A stretch of 64,000 bases of DNA, from the NCBI RefSeq assembly GCF_009909145.1, contig NZ_JAAAPJ010000018.1, positions 62,001-126,000 of the forward strand, given 5' to 3'. The notes under the pieces are model-generated. The model ran no database searches. It saw only the letters and a program-made list of their open reading frames with translations, and was not told the origin of the DNA. Positions 1-9,561 of this stretch are shown here, piece after piece. The DNA comes from Corallococcus silvisoli. Lineage in GTDB: Bacteria; Myxococcota; Myxococcia; Myxococcales; Myxococcaceae. The position numbers and the translations under genes were made by a program. How positions within the stretch are numbered: position 1 is the stretch's first letter; every line of letters starts with the position of its first letter.

Positions 1-2
1 CC

Positions 3-938
3 AACACCAAGGTGGTGGTGAAGACGACCGTCAGCGCCCAGGGCACCACGCACGCCGTCTCCGGGGAGAACCTCACCCCGGCGGGCACCCAGTGCGTCCA
101 GAAGGTGGTGGACACGTACGTGAAGCCCGCGGCGCTGGCGGCGAACGCCCAGCCGGTGGAGTCCACGTACGAGTACGAACACGCCACGGCCAACAACCCC
201 TCCGTTACCCTGGGCATCAACGAGGGTTCGGACTTCTCCGGCGCGGTGCGCCTTGCGGAGAAGGACTGGTGTGAGTGCTTCGCCGGCTACAAGGCGTCCA
301 CGCCGCCGGTGCTGGCCTTCGACATCCACATCATGAAGGGCCAGCCGAACCCCACGGAGGTCACCTTCAAGCCCACCGGAAGCACGGAGGGCGACCAGCT
401 CGCGTCCTGCCTGAAGGCGAAGGTCGCGGCGATGCCCACCAAGGCGACGGGCGAGCTGAAGTTCCCCTTCCGCTTCGTGTACTTCAACTCGCAGGCCCCG
501 CTGGAGGCCTCCGCGGACATGCCGCCGGAGCTGCGCTTCTTCCAGTTGGAGCTGGCGCGCACCCAGACGGCCGCCGCGTCCGCCATCGCCTACGGCGAGC
601 GCAGCAACGCGGCGGAGACGTATGACGCCGTCGTTCAGAAGTACACCAAGACGAAGGACTACAAGCTCGCCAGCGAGCTGTCCTCCAAGTGCAACGCGCT
701 GGTGGAGTCCGCCACCGCGTGGGTGAACGCCCTCAAGGCGCAGGAGACGGTGGACCAGACCACGCTCACCCTGGTGCAGGGCCTGAAGGCCAAGGAGGAG
801 AACTGGGCCCCCGTGGAGACCGCCAGCCAGGAGGCGCTCGCCAACACCCAGAAGGACGTCGCCGGCGCCCAGCAGCGTCTGGCCGCGGACCAGAGCGCCT
901 GCCCGAAGGTGAACTACACCGCGCCCAAGAAGAAGTAG
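3..938 (+). CDS. hypothetical protein, 5'-truncated by the window
   Basis: I do not recognise this gene. The reading frame is open from the first complete codon, so the true start and any signal peptide probably lie before the window; a GTG at 12 is only the first in-frame candidate. About 311 residues are visible. The C-terminal third (about residues 180-300) is rich in Ala, Gln, Glu and Lys and looks alpha-helical or coiled-coil. Four Cys residues are spread over the rest, which would fit an exported protein. It ends in a Lys-rich tail and is followed by a strong hairpin terminator. It converges on smc. Confidence 0.7.
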   Translation, partial: NTKVVVKTTVSAQGTTHAVSGENLTPAGTQCVQKVVDTYVKPAALAANAQPVESTYEYEHATANNPSVTLGINEGSDFSGAVRLAEKDWCECFAGYKASTPPVLAFDIHIMKGQPNPTEVTFKPTGSTEGDQLASCLKAKVAAMPTKATGELKFPFRFVYFNSQAPLEASADMPPELRFFQLELARTQTAAASAIAYGERSNAAETYDAVVQKYTKTKDYKLASELSSKCNALVESATAWVNALKAQETVDQTTLTLVQGLKAKEENWAPVETASQEALANTQKDVAGAQQRLAADQSACPKVNYTAPKKK

Positions 939-979
939 GCACGCGGGCCACCGGGAGTCCTCCCGGCGGTCGAAAGAGA

Positions 980-1022
980 ACGGGCGCTCCGGGGAGACTT
1001 CCCGGGGCGCCCGTCGTCTTTT
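980..1022 (+). terminator. Rho-independent terminator between the first gene and smc
   Basis: A 14-bp stem (980-993 with 1001-1014, one G-T wobble), 7-nt loop, followed by CGTCTTTT. It lies 41 bases after the stop of the plus-strand gene and faces the 3' end of smc, so it should end the plus-strand transcript and may act on both strands. Confidence 0.8.
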
Positions 1023-1064
1023 CTGGAGCCTCTGGAGAGGCCCCGGAGTCCCTGCCCTGCCGCG

Positions 1065-4000
1065 CTACGACGCGGCGGGGACCTTGTCGTCGTTGTGCGC
1101 GGCGGCCTCGCGCATCTTCACGCTGACCAGCTTGGAGATGCCGGGCTCCTCCATGGTGACGCCGTAGAGCGTGTCGGCGACCTCCATGGTGCGCTTGTTG
1201 TGGGTGATGAGGATGAACTGCGACTGGCGGCTCATCTCCTTCACCATGTCGTTGTAGCGGCCCACGTTGCCCTCATCCAGCGGGGCGTCGACCTCGTCCA
1301 GGAGGCAGAAGGGGGTGGGCTTGATGAGGAAGATGCCGAAGATGAGCGCCACGGCGGTGAGCGCCTTCTCGCCACCGGACAGCAGGTTGACGCTCTGGAG
1401 CTTCTTGCCCGGCGGCTGGGCCACGATCTCCACGCCCGGCTCGCCGTTGGGGCCTTCCTGCGTCAGCACCAGGCTGGCGCGGCCACCGCCGAACAGGCGC
1501 GGGAAGATGGCCTGGAACTTGTCGTTCACCACGTCGAAGGTCTGCTTGAAGCGCTCGCGGCTCGTCGCGTCGATGCGGACGATGGCTTCCTTCAGCTGGC
1601 TGATGGACGCCTGGAGGTCCTGGCGCTGCGTGGAGAGGAACTCGTAGCGCTTGGACAGCTCCGCGTGCTCGTCGATGGCGGTGAGGTTGATCTCCCCCAT
1701 CTTCTCCACCTGCGCGCGCAGGTCCTTGAGCTCCCCCTCCACCTCGTCCGAGAGCGGCGGCAGCAGGTGGTACTGGTGCAGCTCCGCGGCCAGCTCCAGC
1801 TGGTAGCGCTCGCGGATGCCGGAGGCCAGGTGCTCCATCTCCAGGGCGATCTCCTTCTCGCGCAGCGAAATCTGGGACAGGCCCTGCATGAGCTCATCCA
1901 GCCGGCCGCGCAGCTCGCGGAAGGCGGTGTCCTGCTCACGCACCTCGGTGGTGGCCGCGGTGTGCGCGGCGCGGCGCGCCTCCAGGGTCTCCGCCGCCCC
2001 GCGGTGCGCCTCCGCGCGCTGCTCCCGGGTGGACTCCAGCTCCGCGAGCCGGCCCTGGAGCGTCTCCACCTTGGCCCGGCCCTCCGTCACGGTGCCCTGC
2101 AGCCGGCCGACGCGCGCCTCCATGTCCCGGCGCTGGGACACCAGGCTCTCCAGCTCCTTGCGCGCGGACTCGCCGCGCTCGCTGCCGGCGGCCACCTTCA
2201 CGCGCAGGCCCATCAGGTCCGAGGACGCCATGTCCGCGCGCTGGCGCAGCCCCTCCAGCTCCCCGGCGTACTGGCGCACGCGCTCCTCGCGCGCCTCGCG
2301 GTCCGCCTGGCCGTGGGCCACCTCGCCCCGGCTGGACTCCTCCTCGTTGGCGAGCGCGGTGTGGCTCTGCGACAGCTGCCCCGCCTCGCCCTCCAGCGAG
2401 CGCAGCCGCTCGCGCACCCGGGCCAGGTCCTCGCTCGCCTTGTGGAGGTCCTTCTCCTGGCTGGCCAGGTTGACCTCCTCCGCGTGCTGCTCCTTGCCCA
2501 GGCCCTTGAGGACGGCCTCCGCCTGCCCCATCTGCTTCTGGAGCGTGTAGTGGCGGGTGAGGATCTCGTTGTAGCGCTCCTCCACCCGCGCCACTTCCGA
2601 CGCCAGCTCGGCGATCTCCCGCTTCTTCTGGAGCGCGCCCACCGCCGCGCCCTCGCGCTCACCGCCGGTGATGGAGCCGTCGGTGCGGAAGACCTCGCCC
2701 TCCAGCGTGACGAGCGTGCACGGGACGGGGCTGGCTTCGGCGTACTCGCGGGCGGCGAGCAGGTCCTGGACGATGACCACGTCGCCCAGCAAGAGCCGCA
2801 GCACCGGCTCCAGCGCGGGCTCGCAGGACACCTCGCGCAGCGCGTGGGCGAGGACGCCCGGGCGCGTGAGGTCCGGCTCCACGAGGCCCCGGCCCTGCTC
2901 CCCGCTGGGCACCGGCAGGAAGGTGCCGCGCCCTTCCGCGTGGCCCTTCAGGTACTCCACCAGCTCCACGCCCTTCTCGCGGCTGTCCACGATGACGTGC
3001 TGGAGCCGCTCGCCCAGGGCGGCCTCCACCGCGCGCTCATAGCGCGGCGAGTTCACCGTGAGCACGTCCGCCACCAGGCCGAAGATGCCCTGCTCCCGCG
3101 CCGCCTCCGCCGCGCGCACCATCACGGCGCGCACGCCCCGGTCGAAGCCGTCGTAGTTCTTCTGGATGTCCTCCAGCGAGGACAGGCGGCTGCGCTTGTC
3201 GCTCAGCTCCTCGCGCAGCGCGATGACCTGGACCTCGTTCTCCGTGAAGGCCTCGCGCGTGCGGGTGAGGGCCTCCTCCTCCTGGCCCCGGCGCTCGGCC
3301 AGCTCGGAGGCCAGGTGGCGGGTGTCCTCCACGTGCTTCGCCGCCTGGGTGCGCACGCCGTCCAGCGCCTGCTCCTGGGCGTGCAGCGTCTCCAGTTCGG
3401 CGGACAGCTTCGCGCGGCGGGCCTCCAGGTCGGTGCGCTGCCGCGCCAGGTTGACCAGGTTGCTCTCGTGGTTCGCCAGCCGCGTGGCCACGGCGACCAG
3501 GCCCGCCCGCTCCTGCTCCAGGCGCAGGGAGATCTCCGTCTGGAGCACGGAGACGCGGCGCTGCTCCTCCAGGGCCACCTGCATGGCCACTTCGTCTTCC
3601 TTGTACGAGCCGGCGATGCCCGACAGCTCCGCCTCGCGGGCCGTCATGGTCTCCACGACCTCCGCCTGCCGCGCGAGCAGCGCGTCCAGCTCCGCCTGCG
3701 CCGCGTCCACGCGCGTGCCGGTCTCCTCGAAGTCGCGCCGGCCGTACGCCAGCTCCTGCGCGTCGCGCTGCAGGGCGCTCTCCAGCCCGTGGACCTCTCC
3801 CGCGAACTGCTGGAGCGCGGCGCCTTCCGCGTCCAGCTCCGCGCGGCGCCGGGTGATGACCTCCTCCAGCTCCTTCACCCGGTCCAGGCCCTCGCGCTCC
3901 TCGCCGCCCAGGTTCTCCAGGCGCGACTGGAGCACGCGCTTCTCCGCCATCAGCTCCAGCGAGCGGTGGCTGGCTGAGTGCAGGTCGATCTCCCGCATGC

Positions 4001-4673
4001 GCGCCTTGAGCTTGCGGTACTTCTCCGCCTTCTTCGCCTGACGCGACAGCGTGTCGAGCCGCTTCTCCAGCTCGCCCGTGATGTCGTTGACGCGCAGGAG
4101 GTTGGCCTCGGTGGCCTCCATCTTGCGCTCGGCGGCCTTGCGGCGGGCCTTGTACTTGGTGACGCCCGCGGCCTCCTCCAAGAGGTGCCGGCGGTCCTCC
4201 GGCTTGCTGGAGACGATGAGGCCCACGCGGCCCTGCTCGATGATGGAGTAGGCCTTGGTGCCCACGCCCGTGCCGAGGAACAGCTCGGTGATGTCCAGCA
4301 GGCGGCAGAGCGTCTTGTTGATGAGGTACTCGGAGTCGCCGTTGCGGAACAGGCGCCGGGTCACGGTGATCTCGCTGAAGCCCTGGTACTGCGGCGCCAG
4401 CGTGTCCGTGTCGTCCACCAGGAAGGTGAGCGACACCTCCGCCATGGACAGGGGCGGCTTGTTCTCCGAGCCGTTGAAGATGACGTCTTCCATGCCGCGG
4501 CCGCGCAGGTTCTTCGCGCTCTGCTCGCCCATCACCCAGCGGATGGCGTCCACGACGTTGGATTTGCCACACCCGTTGGGGCCGACGACGCCGGTGACGC
4601 CCTCGTCGAAGGAGAAGACGCTCCGCTCCATGAACGACTTGAAGCCGGTGATGTCCAGGCGCTTGATTCGCAT
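1065..4673 (-). CDS. smc: chromosome segregation protein SMC
   Basis: Full-length SMC ATPase, 1202 residues, which forms the bacterial condensin core and organises and segregates the chromosome. The Walker A motif GPNGCGKS is at residues 31-38 after the typical MRIKRLDITGFKSF start. Two long coiled-coil arms (about 170-500 and 680-1020) flank a globular hinge (about 520-670), and the C-terminal head carries the signature LLSGGEKAL and the Walker B/D-loop stretch LLDEVDAPLDE. The start at 4673 was chosen because the family begins with this Met; 34 further codons upstream are open but unlike the family. No scpA or scpB is adjacent. It is convergent with the preceding gene. Confidence 0.97.
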   Translation of the reverse strand: MRIKRLDITGFKSFMERSVFSFDEGVTGVVGPNGCGKSNVVDAIRWVMGEQSAKNLRGRGMEDVIFNGSENKPPLSMAEVSLTFLVDDTDTLAPQYQGFSEITVTRRLFRNGDSEYLINKTLCRLLDITELFLGTGVGTKAYSIIEQGRVGLIVSSKPEDRRHLLEEAAGVTKYKARRKAAERKMEATEANLLRVNDITGELEKRLDTLSRQAKKAEKYRKLKARMREIDLHSASHRSLELMAEKRVLQSRLENLGGEEREGLDRVKELEEVITRRRAELDAEGAALQQFAGEVHGLESALQRDAQELAYGRRDFEETGTRVDAAQAELDALLARQAEVVETMTAREAELSGIAGSYKEDEVAMQVALEEQRRVSVLQTEISLRLEQERAGLVAVATRLANHESNLVNLARQRTDLEARRAKLSAELETLHAQEQALDGVRTQAAKHVEDTRHLASELAERRGQEEEALTRTREAFTENEVQVIALREELSDKRSRLSSLEDIQKNYDGFDRGVRAVMVRAAEAAREQGIFGLVADVLTVNSPRYERAVEAALGERLQHVIVDSREKGVELVEYLKGHAEGRGTFLPVPSGEQGRGLVEPDLTRPGVLAHALREVSCEPALEPVLRLLLGDVVIVQDLLAAREYAEASPVPCTLVTLEGEVFRTDGSITGGEREGAAVGALQKKREIAELASEVARVEERYNEILTRHYTLQKQMGQAEAVLKGLGKEQHAEEVNLASQEKDLHKASEDLARVRERLRSLEGEAGQLSQSHTALANEEESSRGEVAHGQADREAREERVRQYAGELEGLRQRADMASSDLMGLRVKVAAGSERGESARKELESLVSQRRDMEARVGRLQGTVTEGRAKVETLQGRLAELESTREQRAEAHRGAAETLEARRAAHTAATTEVREQDTAFRELRGRLDELMQGLSQISLREKEIALEMEHLASGIRERYQLELAAELHQYHLLPPLSDEVEGELKDLRAQVEKMGEINLTAIDEHAELSKRYEFLSTQRQDLQASISQLKEAIVRIDATSRERFKQTFDVVNDKFQAIFPRLFGGGRASLVLTQEGPNGEPGVEIVAQPPGKKLQSVNLLSGGEKALTAVALIFGIFLIKPTPFCLLDEVDAPLDEGNVGRYNDMVKEMSRQSQFILITHNKRTMEVADTLYGVTMEEPGISKLVSVKMREAAAHNDDKVPAAS

Positions 4674-4921
4674 GCCAGCGGGCTCCCTACAGGCCGACGG
4701 TGAGACGGGATGAAAACGCGCGCGAGGCCGGAAAATCGGCTCCGCAGCGTCCGGCAGGAGTACCAAGCACCCCACCGGTGATCAAGCGTGACCATGCCAC
4801 GCATGACCCTACGTCCAGTGCTACAGGATGGAGGGCAGGCGGCCTCGCATCACCCTTGCAAAGCAGCCGACCCACCCTACCTTCCTCTTGATCTTTCTGG
4901 AGGCGTCCTACGTTCCAGCCC

Positions 4922-5686
4922 TTGCTCGCCCTGTCGCTCCTCGTAGGTGCGTCCCCGACGTCCCAGGTAGCACCCCGGTCTGACATGGTGGTGGCGGCGG
5001 CGCCGGCCCCCTGTCCGAACCCCTGGTTTCCCATGGAGGACGGCCTGACGCTGACGTACCGGGCGGGCCACGCGTCGGAGCTGGTGCTGGCGACGAAGGA
5101 CGTCGTGCCCGCGCCGGATGGCACGGTGAAGGCGACGCTGGCGGTGAGCCTCAAGGGCCGGAGCGGCCAGACGGAGCTGACCTGCGACGCGCAGGGCGTG
5201 CGCACGGGCCTGGGCGGCCTGGAGGGCACGCTCCTGTCCGCGTCCGGCATGGACGTGCAGGTGGTCAGCGCGGAGGGCGCGGCCGTGCCGGCCCCTTCCG
5301 TGATGGTCCCCGGGGGCACCTGGAAGAACAGCCTGTCGGTGAAGCTCCAGCCGCCGGCGAGGAAGGGCGGCCTGCGCCCCATCATCGCCACGACCTTCGA
5401 CAAGGAGGCCACGGTGGTGGGCGAGGAGGAGATCACCGTGCAGGCGGGCACCTTCAAGGCCCTGAAGATCCGCAACATCACCACGGCCCGCGCCAGCCGC
5501 CCCGGTTCGGAGGGGCGGTCCATGGAGAGCTACATGTGGTTCGCGCCGGACGTGGGCATCCTCAAGCTGACCACCGACGGGGAGACGCACCTGGAGCTGC
5601 TCAAGGTGGAGCGGCCCGCCGCCAAGGTGAAGCCGGCCTCCATCCAGGGGGGCGCGAAGAAGAAGACGCGGGCCACCAAGGGCTGA
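4922..5686 (+). CDS. exported DUF3108-like protein
   Basis: A 254-residue protein beginning with a short hydrophobic stretch (LALSLLVGAS), read as a signal peptide. The body is beta-rich, with a Pro-W-F-P motif near residue 36 (NPWFPMEDG) and a pattern (ITVQAGTFKALKIRN, then YMWFAPDVGILK) typical of DUF3108/LolA-type periplasmic proteins. The start is a TTG with a TGGAGG sequence at 4898-4903; an in-frame stop at 4889-4891 limits how far upstream it can begin. The tail is Lys-rich. It diverges from smc and converges on the CorC-type gene. The function is unknown. Confidence 0.75.
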   Translation: MLALSLLVGASPTSQVAPRSDMVVAAAPAPCPNPWFPMEDGLTLTYRAGHASELVLATKDVVPAPDGTVKATLAVSLKGRSGQTELTCDAQGVRTGLGGLEGTLLSASGMDVQVVSAEGAAVPAPSVMVPGGTWKNSLSVKLQPPARKGGLRPIIATTFDKEATVVGEEEITVQAGTFKALKIRNITTARASRPGSEGRSMESYMWFAPDVGILKLTTDGETHLELLKVERPAAKVKPASIQGGAKKKTRATKG

Positions 5687-5720
5687 CGCCTCCTGGGGGC
5701 GCTCGGCTTGGAGCGGGGCC

Positions 5721-7097
5721 CTACCCCGTCTCGCCGGACGACGCGGGAGGCTCCGGCGGGCGGCCCGTCCCGGGGGCCTGCGCGCCGGCGCGCGACTGGG
5801 GCTCCACGGTCACGCGCACCACGCGCGGGCCGTCCACCTCGTCCACGAGGATGCGCCACATGTCGAGCTTGAGGCTGTCGCCCTTCTCCGGCACCCGGCC
5901 CAGCTTCGTCATCAGGTAGCCGGCGATGGTGGTGACCTCGCCCTTCTCGTCGTCGCTCAGGTCGAAGGTCACGTCCAGCTGCGCTTCCAGGTCGTCCAGT
6001 TGGGCGGTGCCCGGCAGCTCGAAGCGGCCTCCCGGCAGCGCCCGGACCTCCTCCACTCGCCGGCCCAGCTCCGCCACGTCGCCCACCACCTCCGCCACCA
6101 CGTCCGCGATGGTGACGAGGCCAGACGTGCCGCCGTGCTCGTCCACCACCATGGCGATCTGCCGCCGGCGCCGGCGGAACTCCGTGAGCAGCTGCTCCAG
6201 CGTCGCGTTCTCCGGGATGAAGAGCACCGGCCGCTGCACCTGGGACAGGCTGCGCAGCTCACCGCGCGACAGGAGGAAGAACAGGTCCTTCACGTTGACC
6301 ACGCCCTCGAGCTCGTCGAGGTTGCCCCGACACACCGGCAGCCACGTGTGCCCGGACGCCCGCGCGTCGATGACGTTCTTGTCCAGCGTCTCCTCCACGT
6401 CCAGGTAGCGCATCTGGTTGCGGGGCACCATCACCTGACGCGCGGTCTTCTGCGCCATCTCCAGCGCGCGCTCCAGGAGCTCCGCGCGCGCCGTGGTGAT
6501 GGCGCCCGCCTGCGCGGAGCTGTGCAGGATGACGCGCAGCTCCTCTTCGTTCGTCGCCTCGTGCGACTCGCTGGCCGAGTGCAGCCCGAACGCCTTGAGC
6601 ACCAGCGCCGCCAACCCGTTGAGCAGCCGGATGGCCGGGTAGAAGAGGAAGTAGAACACGCGCATGGGCAGCGCGACCGCCAGCGTCGTCTGCTCCGCGC
6701 GCTGGATGGCGAGGCTCTTGGGCGCCAGCTCCCCCAGCACGATGTGCAGGAACGTGATGATGCTGAACGAGATGACCACCGCCACGCTGTGGGCGACGGT
6801 GGTCGCGGAGCCCTCCGGCACCAGCCGCGTCAGCACCGGCTCCAGCAGGTGCGCGAACGCGGGCTCTCCCAGCCAGCCCAGCCCCAGCGACGCGAGCGTG
6901 ATGCCGAACTGCGTGGCGGACAGGTACGCGTCCAGCTCGCCCACCATCTTCAGGGCCATGTTCGCGCCGGGCGTGCCTTCATCCGCCAGGGACTGCAGGC
7001 GCGTGGCGCGGATCTTCACGATGGCGAACTCCGTCGCCACGAAGAAGCCGTTCGCGACGACCAGCAGCAGCGCCAGCCCCAGGAAAACCCATTCCAT
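5721..7097 (-). CDS. HlyC/CorC (CNNM-type) membrane protein with CBS domains
   Basis: A 458-residue inner-membrane protein of the UPF0053/CorC family, linked in other bacteria to magnesium and cobalt efflux. Order of parts: an N-terminal DUF21/CNNM membrane domain (residues about 1-190, starting with hydrophobic WVFLGLALLLVVANGFFVATEFA), a pair of CBS domains (about 205-335, including MVVDEHGGTSGLVT), and a C-terminal CorC_HlyC domain (about 350-430). The ATG at 7097 sits 12 bases after the TPR gene stop, so the two are probably co-transcribed. The substrate cannot be read from the sequence. Confidence 0.9.
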   Translation of the reverse strand: MEWVFLGLALLLVVANGFFVATEFAIVKIRATRLQSLADEGTPGANMALKMVGELDAYLSATQFGITLASLGLGWLGEPAFAHLLEPVLTRLVPEGSATTVAHSVAVVISFSIITFLHIVLGELAPKSLAIQRAEQTTLAVALPMRVFYFLFYPAIRLLNGLAALVLKAFGLHSASESHEATNEEELRVILHSSAQAGAITTARAELLERALEMAQKTARQVMVPRNQMRYLDVEETLDKNVIDARASGHTWLPVCRGNLDELEGVVNVKDLFFLLSRGELRSLSQVQRPVLFIPENATLEQLLTEFRRRRRQIAMVVDEHGGTSGLVTIADVVAEVVGDVAELGRRVEEVRALPGGRFELPGTAQLDDLEAQLDVTFDLSDDEKGEVTTIAGYLMTKLGRVPEKGDSLKLDMWRILVDEVDGPRVVRVTVEPQSRAGAQAPGTGRPPEPPASSGETG

Positions 7098-7109
7098 TGC
7101 GTGATTCCC

Positions 7110-7925
7110 TCAGAAGAGGGCTTCGAAGTCCGGATCGCCCTTGAGCACGTCGAACATGGGGTCCGCGGACAGCCACCCCAGGACCTTCTGCCGGTCCGCC
7201 GCCAGCGCCTTCTGCAGGTACTGGACGGCGTCCTTCGGACGGCCCCACAGCGCGTACAGCGCCGCCAGGTTGTAGTTGAGAAGCAGGTCGTCCGGATTGA
7301 GCGCCCGGGCGCGCTCGTAGGCGCGCTCGGCTTCCGCGTAGAAGCCCTTCTGGGCGTAGCAGATACCCAGGTCCAGCTGCGCCTCGAAGTTGTCCGGCTC
7401 CAGCCGCACCACTTCCTTCAGCTGGGTGATGGAGGAGCGGTAGTCGCCCTCGTCCATCATCAGCGCCGCCAGCTCGTGCCGGGGGAAGGCGTCCTGCGGA
7501 TCCAGCTCGATGGCGGATTGCAGCTCGCGCATCGCCTCCTCCACCCGCCCCTGGTCCGCGTACGTGAGGCCCAGGTTGAGGTGGGCGTCCGGGTACTCCG
7601 GATCCAGCTCGATGGCTTCCTTGTACTCCTCCACCGCCATCTCGCTGGCGTGCGTGGAGAGGAAGCAGGCCAGGTTGTAGTGCGCGGTGGCGCTCTCCGG
7701 CTCCAGCTTGAGCGCGGTGAGGTACTCCGCCAGCGCCTCGCGGAACTGCTTCTTCTCCGCGTAGACCGTGGCCAGGTTGTCGTGCGCGTGCGCCGACGTG
7801 GGGTCCAGGTCGATGGCCTTGCGGAACTCCTTGATGGCCTCGTCCAGCCAGCCGCGATCCGCCAGCTCGATGCCGCGGGTGTTGTGCTCATCGGACAGAG
7901 CGATGTTGTCCTTTTCCCGGGCCAT
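7110..7925 (-). CDS. tetratricopeptide repeat protein
   Basis: A 271-residue protein made almost wholly of tetratricopeptide repeats, about seven 34-residue units with the usual A/G, Y and P positions (for example AHAHDNLATVYAEKKQFREA). No signal peptide or membrane segment is visible, so it is probably cytoplasmic and acts as a protein-binding scaffold. It begins the transcription unit that continues into the CorC-type gene 12 bases downstream, and diverges from the CapA-type lipoprotein gene with a short shared promoter region (7926-7987). The partner is unknown. Confidence 0.88.
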   Translation of the reverse strand: MAREKDNIALSDEHNTRGIELADRGWLDEAIKEFRKAIDLDPTSAHAHDNLATVYAEKKQFREALAEYLTALKLEPESATAHYNLACFLSTHASEMAVEEYKEAIELDPEYPDAHLNLGLTYADQGRVEEAMRELQSAIELDPQDAFPRHELAALMMDEGDYRSSITQLKEVVRLEPDNFEAQLDLGICYAQKGFYAEAERAYERARALNPDDLLLNYNLAALYALWGRPKDAVQYLQKALAADRQKVLGWLSADPMFDVLKGDPDFEALF

Positions 7926-7987
7926 GGAGCGCGCGGCAATCTACGCGTCGCGCGTTTCCCGGTGCAAGGTAGAGTTTCCCCTTGCCC

Positions 7988-9277
7988 ATGCGCCACGCCG
8001 CCTTGCTGCTCCTGCTGTCGCTCGCCGCCTGCCATCCCCGCCCCGCGACGCCCGCGCCTCCGCCCCCAGGGCTGACGACGCCCCCGCCCGGGACGGAGCC
8101 GGCTCCAGGGGGCACCCAGGGCGCCCCGGGCGGGTCCACTACCGGACACCCGGGCGGTCCCCCGGACGGCCAGTCCCCCGCGAGCGCCTCCGGACGGCCT
8201 GCCGGGCCCGCACCCGCCCGCCCGGTGACGCTGGTGGTGGGCGGCGACGTGACGGTGGGGTACCACTACGAGGAGTACTTCGACGCGCAGGTGGCCCAGG
8301 GCCGCTCGCGCGAGGAGATGTTCGCGTACGGCCTGCGCGAGGTGATGCCCATCGTGGACTCCGGCGACCTGTTCGTCGTGAACCTGGAGTGCCCGTACAC
8401 GGACAGCACGCAGAAGCTGCCCAAGAACTTCAACTTCAAGGCGCGGCCGGAGCTGGTGAACGTGCTCACCGCGGGGCGCGTGGGCGTGGTGAGCCTGGCC
8501 AACAACCACATGATGGACTACGGCGCGCAGGGGCTCCTGGACACCCTCACCGCCCTGGAGGCCGCGCGCATCCCCTATTTCGGCGCGGGGCGCACCCTCG
8601 CGGAGGCCCGCCGCCCCGCCCTCCTCGACGTGGGGGGCCAGCGCATCGCGTTCCTGGGCTACTTCTTCCTGGGCTCGCGCAACATCGAGCCGCCCCAGGT
8701 CTACGCCACGGACACCACGCCGGGCGTGGCCGGGCACTTCTCCGACGTGGAGGTGATGGAGCGGATGCTGCGCGAGGACATCGCCGCGGCGAAGGCCCGG
8801 GCGGACCTGGTGCTGCCCTTCTTCCACTGGGGCATCGAGGGCAACACCACCCCGGAGCCGTACCAGGTGCGGCTGGCGCACGCGGCCATCGACGCGGGCG
8901 CCGCGGGCGTGCTCGGCAGCCACCCCCACGTGCTCCAGTCCATGGAGCTCTACCGGGGCAGGCCGGTGCTCTACTCGCTGGGCAACTTCGTGTTCGGCGG
9001 GAACTGGAATCCCCGGGACAAGCGCAGCGTCCTGTGGCGGGCGCGCTTCGATTCCACGGGTTATCTCTCCAGTGACGTGCTGCCCCTCAGGACCGACCGC
9101 TATCCCGAGTTCCCCGTCCAGCCGGTGCCCGTGACGGGTGCCGAGGCCGAAGGGGTGATGACGCTGCTGCGCACCGCGTCGCAGGCCCCCGGCCTGGAGC
9201 GGATGCTTCCGGCCCTGGAGGCGGGGGAGCCTGGGGCCCGGCCGCTCCCCTCCTCCAGTGTCCGAGGGGGGGAGTAG
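7988..9277 (+). CDS. CapA family lipoprotein (metallophosphatase fold)
   Basis: A 429-residue lipoprotein with the PGA_cap/CapA domain, a calcineurin-like fold seen in polyglutamate capsule and other surface polymer systems. A signal peptide ends in the lipobox LSLAAC, followed by a Pro/Gly-rich linker (about residues 22-75). The domain shows GGDVTVG, NLECPYTD, SLANNHMMDYG, FHWG and HPHVLQSMELYRGRPVLYSLGNF, the family's metal and active-site motifs. ATG 7988 is preferred to the TTG two codons earlier. No capB or capC lies nearby, so a capsule role is not supported here; it is more likely a stand-alone surface hydrolase. Confidence 0.88.
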   Translation: MRHAALLLLLSLAACHPRPATPAPPPPGLTTPPPGTEPAPGGTQGAPGGSTTGHPGGPPDGQSPASASGRPAGPAPARPVTLVVGGDVTVGYHYEEYFDAQVAQGRSREEMFAYGLREVMPIVDSGDLFVVNLECPYTDSTQKLPKNFNFKARPELVNVLTAGRVGVVSLANNHMMDYGAQGLLDTLTALEAARIPYFGAGRTLAEARRPALLDVGGQRIAFLGYFFLGSRNIEPPQVYATDTTPGVAGHFSDVEVMERMLREDIAAAKARADLVLPFFHWGIEGNTTPEPYQVRLAHAAIDAGAAGVLGSHPHVLQSMELYRGRPVLYSLGNFVFGGNWNPRDKRSVLWRARFDSTGYLSSDVLPLRTDRYPEFPVQPVPVTGAEAEGVMTLLRTASQAPGLERMLPALEAGEPGARPLPSSSVRGGE

Positions 9278-9286
9278 CCTTCGTGC

Positions 9287-9406
9287 CTACTTGTTGTTGC
9301 GCTGGCCGCGCTTGAAGCGCGTGCGGCGGCGCTTCAGCTGCGCCTTCCGGGTCTTGGCGCGGTTCTTGAGCTTCTTCTTGGAACGATTTCCCTTCTGTGC
9401 GGCCAT
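9287..9406 (-). CDS. 39-residue very basic protein next to prfA
   Basis: An overlooked small gene. The 39 codons give a protein starting MAAQKGNRSKKK and ending RGQRNNK, with about 20 Arg or Lys and no acidic residue. A GGAG ribosome binding site lies 9 bases before the ATG at 9406, and a possible promoter (TTGGCC, 17 bases, TAAGAA on the minus strand, 9492-9464) stands between it and prfA. The composition is like small ribosomal proteins (bL34, bS22/THX types) or an RNA-binding peptide, but I do not recognise the family. It diverges from prfA, beside a translation gene, and converges on the CapA-type gene. Confidence 0.72.
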   Translation of the reverse strand: MAAQKGNRSKKKLKNRAKTRKAQLKRRRTRFKRGQRNNK

Positions 9407-9561
9407 GTTGAAGGACTCCGTGTTGAGCGTGAATCGAGCCGCACCGGGCGGCGACGGGGGGCGTTCTTACATGCCGCTGCCCGCACGGCCAAGGTTTTCC
9501 TTGACGCCCTCGGCCCTTGCCACGGGGCGGCCAAAGGGGCAAGACGCCCCGGGACCCACGC

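Noticed and set aside
1095..3977. 960-codon open frame antisense to smc
   Set aside because: Its amino acid make-up (Leu, Arg, His, Ala only) is the shadow of a GC-rich coiled-coil gene; smc on the other strand is unmistakable.
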